This document shows, one piece after another, positions 57,408 through 64,000 of a stretch of DNA of 64,000 nucleotides. The translations under genes and the position numbers were made by a program. The stretch is taken from assembly GCA_000611775.1 (NCBI GenBank), contig KK106985.1, positions 62,001 to 126,000 of the forward strand. Direction: 5' to 3'. Numbering within the stretch: position 1 is the stretch's first letter; every line of letters starts with the position of its first letter. The notes under the pieces were generated by a model. It had not been told where the DNA came from. It ran no database searches and saw nothing but the letters and a program-made list of their open reading frames with translations. This DNA is from Umbilicaria muhlenbergii (lineage: Eukaryota; Ascomycota; Lecanoromycetes; Umbilicariales; Umbilicariaceae).

Positions 57408-60400
57408 TCATCCTCCCTCACCATCGCCCCTCCGCCCCCTCACCATCGCCTCCGCATCCAGCACATCCCTCGCCCCATGCACATCGACATCCAACCCGCC
57501 CTCTCCCATCTCGCCCGCAACGACAACCTCATCCTCATCCTCCTCATCACTACTGCCCGCGTCCCCTGCACCCATACCCTCACCAGCTTGGCCCGCACCA
57601 TCGCCCACCCCCGGTCTCCGCTTGCGTTCGAAATCCTGCGCATGCGCCTCCGCCATCATGGTCCCCACGCGGGCAATCCCCCTCTGCATGGGCGTGCTCG
57701 GCTGGCCCCCCGTCGTAGGCGTGATGCGCCTTCTCAGCGTGCCCGACCCCGGCGTCGCGTCCACATACGCGGTCGCAGTTTCCAAATCAACGCCCGAGCT
57801 CCTCCTCTGCGGTTCCGGCACGCGCGACTGCTGCAACGGCTCATCGCTCCCCGGCCTAAGTTCCTCCTCATTATCCTGAGTACCCGACCCTCGCGAAGGC
57901 GGGATATCGTACGGCAGGGGAACGTCTCTGCTGGCGCGGAAGCGGCCGACGTTGGTGCAGTGTTCGTTTTCGACGCGGAAGAGAGTCCAGATGGCGCGGC
58001 GGCAGACTTCGGACAGGGAGACGAAGAAGGAGAGGGCGGCGCTGTGTTGGAGGTCTTTGCTGTAGATGGCGTAGAAGATCCAGTTGAAGCGGAGGATGGG
58101 GTCGAGGAGCATGGCGGCGTAGTAGACCCACGGGCGTTTGTAGCCGAGCACGTCCCGCAGGAAAGGGTTTTTGGCGTACGGGTTGCACAGACCTGGGAGG
58201 AGGGTTAGTGAGGCTGTTTTGTGGATGGGGGGTAAGGGAAACGAACTCCAGTCCATGGCGAGATCCCAAATCGCTGGACTTGGTTAGTGACATGCAAGGT
58301 TCGAGGGCCTTTTTCATACTTACAGCAGTAGACGGCGTTGATCGTAGCGCAGGCAATGAAGAGAGCTTTGAGGTTTGTCACCTTGTCGATTCGATAGAGG
58401 CTGAGGGTCATGTAGTAGAGGATTGTGAAGACGTATTTCCCACAATTCACTAGATGGGGAAATGCATTGCGTGTGTCGTAATATCGGCGTAGACATTGCA
58501 ACGCACGCCATATGCCGGGTAGGGTCGAGAAAAATCCCAGGACGCGAGAATGACCCGAGTTGCATTGAATCAGATTGTCCCAGTGCCCGGCATACAGGCA
58601 GAAGAACAGCTCAAGATTCTGATCATCATTAGCTTTAAAGGGTAGAAAGGGAAAACCGTGATATTACATACACCCATGGCGTATGTCTGCGAGCAATACA
58701 TATCACCCAAAAAGAAATCCCGGAACTCGACAGGATATATACCCGCAAGCAATAACCTAAACTGTACGCTCATTAGCTTTTTGTTGCCATGAAATGTCGG
58801 GAGAGCTTACATTAGAATAAGCCCACCATTCACGGCTCTTATGATACAAGACCGGTCCCGGAAAGAATAGGATAAGTACAGTAAGACCCAATAAGAGGAC
58901 AGGCCAGTATATGAACATTGCGTCAGATCCCGATTGCTGGAAGTTTAGCCACATGAAGAGCCCTTGGAGAAAGAGGAAGAAACATGGTAACTGAAGTTTC
59001 GTTGTTAGGCCCAGCAGTTTCTGTGCTCGGGATGCAAAGACCTACTTCAGATAATTGCCTCCAATCCAGGTTGTGCCGGGTATCAAACTCGAATATAAAA
59101 ACATAGTTGATTTTTGCCCTTAGCCATATCCGAGCATCAAGGCAGAAAAGAAGACATAGCAAGTTTGCGAGGAAGTAACCGCCGTATATCTGGATACGGA
59201 ATTAGTGTGATCCAGGTCATTTGGAAAATGGAGGTCTTCATACCTGCATTAAATAGCTTGTGTTAGTCGATACCGTAGGATTTCGATCAGCAAGGTGATC
59301 TGCTCCATACACGATACCCTGTATACCCAAGACCATGCCCGCCGCGAGCAGGAGGCCATTTCTAAAGACACTGCCGCTGTAGTCTCCAGCCCTTGGATTC
59401 TTACTCCTGAGCTTACCAACAGCTACTTTATGGTTGCCGCGCTCGAAGTACCTGGCGTAAAGGTCTTCGACAGCCACAATATGACCATCGAGTACCTCAC
59501 TTTGCACGAACCATGCTTTGTTCACCTTCTCAGACGTGTACCGGCCCGGTGGTCGAGCATTCACGGCCTTGTCATATTTCTTGTTGATCTTCCGAAAAGC
59601 AGTGCGATTCATGAGCGCGTATGATTTCAACAGCTCAAGAGCTCGGTAGAACTCCTGTAAAGCTAGTTTGAGCTTCCTCTTTGCGGACCGGTAAGGAACC
59701 TCGTCATGATGAATCTGACGACGGATAAAGTCTCGCCGCGAGTCTGTGCGATTGTCTTCTGCAAGACGCTGGGGTGAAGGGCCGCTCGGAGTGCCCAAAG
59801 GCCCGAGTGCCTTGGTGTTCTTGCCGAAATGAGGGCCACCAACCCCGATAGCATGCTCTATTGGCTTCATCCAACTGATACCGGATGAACGAAAGACATC
59901 AAACCCGCCATTGGGCCCACTCCTCTCGTCTTGCCCCCCTCCAGATTGCTGTTCTTCTAGTTCCCTTCGCGCACGTTCTTTGGCGTGCTGTGCAGCAAGG
60001 ACCTCTTCAAGCCTTCGATCACGCATCTCATGTAGCTGCTGTCGGAGAACTTTGAGGCGCTCAGTGGCCTCTTCCTCTTTCGTCCGGTAGAAAGACTCGA
60101 TCTTGTCAAGCTCCTTGTCAAGAAAGGTGAAGAACTCAGCTTGACGGAGATCGAATTCCTTGTAAGCCTCAAGTGGAACATCACGGCTCTGTGGAGACTC
60201 TGAGCCAGTACTGGAGAAAATCCGCCTCAGAAATGCCGGACGGGCGGGTGATGCGGGCCCAGCAGGAGTTGAAAATGTTCTCCGGCCTTTGAGCGCGTTT
60301 CTGTGCTTCGGCAATAGTGTGGCACTGAGCTTTGACGGCGTATGGGTTCTTCCCACTTCATATGCATCGCCAGCAGTGCTTGCTGTGCGTCTCAAAGGAG

Positions 60401-61101
60401 GCGTCGCATTTGTGGCAAGCTGACTATTCCGCCAAGCGCGGTTGTGACGAGCAAATGAGTCCTCGTTCAGTGACAATGCCGGGTCTGGCAACTCCAACGC
60501 GGGAGGTCCCACTGGAATGGTTTGTCCCATGGGAGATGCAATAATGCTCCCGTAGTTCGTTACGGTGCCACTGTCCCACAGAGACCCATCATCGGTCCCT
60601 TGTACCGCACGATGCTCGGGTATTGTCATGGGCGGTGTATGTTCATAGTAGTCCCAGGTACTACTCTCCGCCCTAGAGGTTCTTGACGCCAACTTGCCAC
60701 TCCGCAGCCCACCCCTTTCATCTTGAGCAGGACTTTGGTCTGGGCTTGGGCGAGTTCGAAAAAATGCGCTGTCGAACGGAGAACGATTTTGTATGGGTAG
60801 CTGGAAGGAGGCGGCGGAGAAGAGATTGGCTGGTTTCCGACGGCCGGGAGTTTTAGGAGTCTGATTGACGTTGCGTAAAGCCCTTGCCACAGCCTTGACC
60901 TTCTTTTTACCAGTCTAGGAGACAAAGGAGATCAATACATGGATTGTTATGCCGACCAAACTGGGGATCACCTTGTAGTCCAGATATTTGGCTCTCCATT
61001 CCGGAACCAAGTCCTGTTCCAGCTCTCTGCAATTTTCCATTAGCTTGCGCGCAAGGTGCTACAGACGAGGTGGGAGGAAGGGCTCACTTGGCAAACTTCA
61101 T
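57408..61101 (-). CDS. SYG1: SPX-EXS protein, SYG1/XPR1 family (phosphate exporter-like)
   Basis: Nine exons: 61101-61088, 61026-60972, 60914-59244, 59189-59046, 58990-58811, 58761-58672, 58618-58324, 58273-58247 and 58192-57408, giving 1086 residues. The start MKFAKELEQDLVPEWRAKYL DYK is the first SPX helix. A long disordered insert follows, then the rest of SPX: KEFDLRQAEFFTFLDKELDK, IESFYRTKEEEATERL and LELLKSYALMNRTAFRKINK KYDK. Then the EXS membrane domain: NGLLLAAGMVLGIQGIV, YFLANLLCLLFCLDARIWLR, IYWPVLLLGLTVLILFFPGP, EFRDFFLGDMYCSQTYAMG, LFFCLYAGHWDNLIQCNS, WRALQCLRRYYDTRNAFPHL and WVYYAAMLLDPILRFNWIFY, ending with RRAIWTLFRVENEHCTNVGR and an acidic tail. SPX senses inositol pyrophosphates; the animal homologue XPR1 exports phosphate. 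The fungal role (plasma membrane or Golgi) is inferred from the family. Confidence 0.93.
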
Positions 61102-61920
61102 GGCGGCCTCGCAGATGAATCGGACTGATTACAATGAGCATGGCGGCAGACTGGGAAATGTCAAGTCAAGTGGATGCAATTGAGTTGGGCGGACCAGGGG
61201 GCTTTGGTCCCTTCTTTTCCGCCACGGCTCTGGCCGTCGCTCATTTAGCCCGTTTTGCTTGCATCAACGGTGGAAACTCAGAGTTGCGCATATGGACGGA
61301 ATTCTAAATGCATCGCCGGGTGTTCTGGTCCAGTCGTGCAGTCAGTGCCGATAATTTCGAATTGACGTTTGCAAAGCCGGAGCTCAGACCACCCACGTGC
61401 TCTGGAGGAAGAAAATCGCACGCCTTTCCCCACAATCCTCCCGACCGGCCAGTGGCAAGTCCAACCAAAGTCACCAGTGCTGCGCTGCCATCGTCCGAAG
61501 TATATACATCATAGACCGGGCTATGCTCTCATCATCAACTACGGTCGTCAGTCGTCTCTCAGACTTCACTACAAGAACTTGGCTCTGGCCTCTGCTATGC
61601 GAACCACTCACTTTCCGCTGGGCTGTTTATCCCCTCCATCCACGCTGGCGCGAGGAAGACGAAGCGGAAGACGAAGCGACTGTCGACAGTCCTGTGCTGT
61701 TGCGCATAATGATCCGCAAAGACGTTCGACATTAGTTTACTTGGTCACTTGTGCGCAGTGCAACGAACGTCTCTCTTAAAATGATTGAGACTTCATTTGA
61801 ATAATGAAGCTACCTCTATCCTGTTGACATCGTCATCTCATCGTCAATTGTTCCTATCCACCCCTTTCCCTGGCGTCCTATCCAAGACATTCTCTCTCGG
61901 CAGCCGCAGAGAGACATGAC
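61102..61920. other. Intergenic, promoter of the SYG1-like gene
   Basis: About 820 bp. It contains a GAAGACGAAGCG-type short duplication near 61658-61682. Frames open on + here show no domain. Confidence 0.45.
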
Positions 61921-62459
61921 CTAGTAGTCACGTCCCTGGAAATGCTGAGGTGGATCGTACTGGTTCGGGTCGTATTGGTCGGCACCCTGGCCTTCGACGT
62001 AGTGCTGGTCATACATGTTCTCGGCATTCTCCTTGGCCTGGCGGTGGGCCTTCTCTTTGTCCCACTCATCCATACCCTTGGTCTCGGCGAGCTTGTCGAC
62101 TTCGCCTCCGACGAAGCCTGCCAGGAGCTCCTTGGCGAATGCGTGGGAGACAGGCTTGCCTGCATGGCAACAAACTGTTAGCATTCGCTGATGACGAAAC
62201 AATTGGAGAGGCTGAGCTTACCCTCCTTGCGTTGGTGATCTTCAAAGAGCTTGAAGCCTTCGAAGGCAGCGCCGCCAGCAACCAGTTCGTGGGAGAATTT
62301 AGCCTGGTTGTCGTATCCTCCATCTCCTCCGTCTCCGTACACCTGCTGGTGAGCATCCTGAGCTTCGTCTAAAAGGAAGACAATCACATCAGCATCATGT
62401 CAAAGCGAAAAAAGGAGTGGCGGAAGGAGTCTCGAAGGTACGTACCAAAGCCCCACATG
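61921..62459 (-). CDS. CipC-like protein (DUF3759)
   Basis: Exons 62459-62447, 62368-62222 and 62159-61921 (introns 78 and 62 bp) give 132 residues, the usual size. Sequence MWGF-DEAQDAHQQVYG, AKFSHELVAGGAAFEGFKLF, EDHQRKEGKPVSHAFAKELL, AGFVGGEVDKLAETKGMDEW and DKEKAHRQAKENAENMYDQH matches the fungal CipC/DUF3759 family, named for concanamycin induction in Aspergillus. It is a soluble helical protein with a Tyr/Gln/Pro-rich end (DQYDPNQYDPPQHFQG). Members are often abundant and stress- or host-induced; the biochemical role is unknown. The tiny first exon (13 nt) is typical of the family and supported by a GTACGT donor. Confidence 0.92.
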
Positions 62460-63714
62460 TTGAGAGATTTAAAGCGGTGTAGTTGAGTGTGGTTAATTTG
62501 GCTTAGTCGGGCACAGAGTCGTATGAGCTGTGATTGGCAACGGTGATGATGGTAGATGCAGAGGGTAAGGTGTTGGAGTAAGAAGAGGGAAAGGGATGAC
62601 GGGGGTTCTTATAGATAGTCCAGGCTCTTCTGCCCCTCCAGCACGAAACACAGGCTGAGGAGCCCCACCCTATCACGACGGCCCCTCTCCACCCCTTCAC
62701 CGGACACCTCACTTAATCGCTTGACGCTTCCCTGCATGCTCTTCACCCACTCCATCAATTCCAGCACCCACGGCATGATGGCACCATTGCTCTAATTCAA
62801 GGTCATCCAATCAGAAGCGTCAATGTAAGATCATGGCGGCGTCTGGGTTTGATCCCATGCCGGTACTACGTAGCTTCGTCGCCTTTCAGCTGCTCCAGGA
62901 TTCCAGGATTGAGGGGTACTTTGGTGCAAAGCTACGTATTCACGTTCTTATCATTCTTGAAGATGCCCGAAGTACTGCTGCATTCACGAATCAATACTTT
63001 GCCCCGATCATAGTCCGTTGAATGTTCATGAAGCCGTCATTGACATTTGTTGAAGAAATGGTGACTGCGGTAGCTTCCCCTCACGGTGATGGGAAAGTCC
63101 TTACCGTAATGACGAAGGATGACGGCAGGGGACATTTCCCATATCGAAGCTGCATGTGGAGAACAAGCTTTCCAGTGCCTGACAAGACGCGTCAAGCACC
63201 CGGACAAGCCTTGGCTGATGCTTGTATGACGTTTGCCGGTGCAACCCAGTCAAGGTGCAAGAACTTCAGACTTCGGTACTCAAGGCATCACGTATTCACG
63301 GTTTCTATCATCATGCGTTACTTAGGCGTTTGCCGGGGAAGGAAAAGATAGGAAATGGCGCGGTCGGTAAGAACAATCACTGCGCCATATCCTGACTTTC
63401 TATGAGATTGTGCTCGAAACAGATCCGTCGATCCACAGGTTTCACAAAGCGCTTCCGTTTCAGCGGCCGTCAAGGCTTCGGGTCATTACAATTGGCAGCC
63501 CAATCAGACGGGATCCAGGCCGCCCCCAGCAACAAGTCACCAACGAACTGCATTATCTGGAATTACTATTGCTGCAGACCACAGTGCTCAACGACTTTGT
63601 AAATTTCTGGACTTCATAAGATACCCTTAAGGCCTGCGGTTGTTGCACTGTTTGGTAAGGGGTCCCCCTGTTGGAACTGCCATTCATCCTTGACCCAACG
63701 CCTGCCGCGGCAAC
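62460..63714. other. Intergenic, no supported gene
   Basis: 1.25 kb between the divergent CipC-like and hydrolase genes. The word ACGTATTCACG appears twice (near 62934 and 63289) as a short direct repeat. Open frames show no domains. Confidence 0.45.
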
Positions 63715-64000
63715 ATGCCTGGGCGTCTACCAGCACCCTCCGACTTTCCACCGGACCTGCAGCTCACTATCACTGCTCCACCATCGTCACACCAAGCAGT
63801 GAACGTTCTCATCCTCCTGCATGGACTGGGCGACAGTAACAATTCCTTTACCGACCTAGGTAGGCAGCTTTCACTGCCTGAGACAGCATGCATTTCACTC
63901 CAGGCTCCGACACCCTTACCCTTCGAAATCGGAGGCTTCCATTGGGGTGATGACATAGTCTTCGACCAGGCAACCGGCCAGATGGACTTCGACACCAGCT
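63715..64000 (+). CDS. Acyl-protein-thioesterase/carboxylesterase-like hydrolase, 5' part only
   Basis: ATG 63715 opens a frame that is uninterrupted to the window edge (95 residues): MPGRLPAPSDFPPDLQLTIT, then AVNVLILLHGLGDSNNSFTD, LGRQLSLPETACISLQAPTP and FEIGGFHWGDDIVFDQATGQ. LILLHGLGDS near residue 33-42 is the oxyanion-hole strand of the phospholipase/carboxylesterase (APT1-like) alpha/beta hydrolases, followed by the expected second strand ISLQAPTP and a Trp-Gly pair. The catalytic Ser, Asp and His lie beyond the edge. It probably hydrolyses short acyl esters or thioesters; intracellular, as no signal peptide is seen. No intron in the visible part. Confidence 0.8.
   Translation, partial: MPGRLPAPSDFPPDLQLTITAPPSSHQAVNVLILLHGLGDSNNSFTDLGRQLSLPETACISLQAPTPLPFEIGGFHWGDDIVFDQATGQMDFDTS

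Overview
The window looks like nuclear DNA of a filamentous ascomycete (Pezizomycotina). Intact genes are split by many short introns (about 48-110 bp) with GT..AG ends and CTAAC-like branch sites. The gene set is typical of moulds: Erg7, Cna1, a PDR-type ABC pump, a SYG1-like SPX-EXS protein, CipC, Lot5/ICln, DUF3176, fungal NLR and ankyrin proteins. One decayed gene carries the C-to-T at CpA signature expected of repeat-induced point mutation (RIP). I cannot fix the class; Dothideomycetes is possible but only a guess. I recognised no rRNA, tRNA, CRISPR, retroelement or virus-like element.

Layout. 1-2.0 kb: RIP-scarred DUF3176 membrane-protein pseudogene (-). 2.6-5.3 kb: vacuolar M18 aminopeptidase (+) facing a SAM methyltransferase (-). 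5.3-8.4 kb: long non-coding stretch ending in short tandem repeats. 8.4-9.6 kb: conserved Ser-rich protein. 9.9-17.9 kb: lanosterol synthase, then a full-length PDR ABC transporter, both (+). 18.3-22.7 kb: small membrane protein with a huge pyrimidine-rich intron, a secreted Pro-rich protein and a polyol-type SDR. 22.7-34 kb: AT-richer accessory block with a MITE-like inverted-repeat element, an intact Helo-like/ankyrin protein, and three relics (P450, Erg26-like dehydrogenase, rhodopsin-domain receptor). 34.4-47.1 kb: housekeeping-like genes: a single-pass membrane protein with a poly-C frameshift, ICln/Lot5, a coiled-coil protein, calcineurin A, a putative mitochondrial membrane protein and a GNAT acetyltransferase. 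47.2-52.3 kb: a second MITE-like element just upstream of an intact NLR (SesB-like hydrolase, NACHT, ankyrin). 53.4-64 kb: intact P450, AIM6-like gene that seems disrupted, SYG1-like SPX-EXS protein, CipC and the start of an acyl-protein-thioesterase-like hydrolase running off the edge.

How the genes fit together. Most of the window is core genome: sterol synthesis, Ca2+ signalling, phosphate handling, vacuolar proteolysis. It is broken by two accessory patches that hold the inverted-repeat elements, the relics and the two probable non-self-recognition proteins. Exon joins were worked out by hand. For every gene called intact with introns, the summed exon length is a multiple of three and the joined frame is open.
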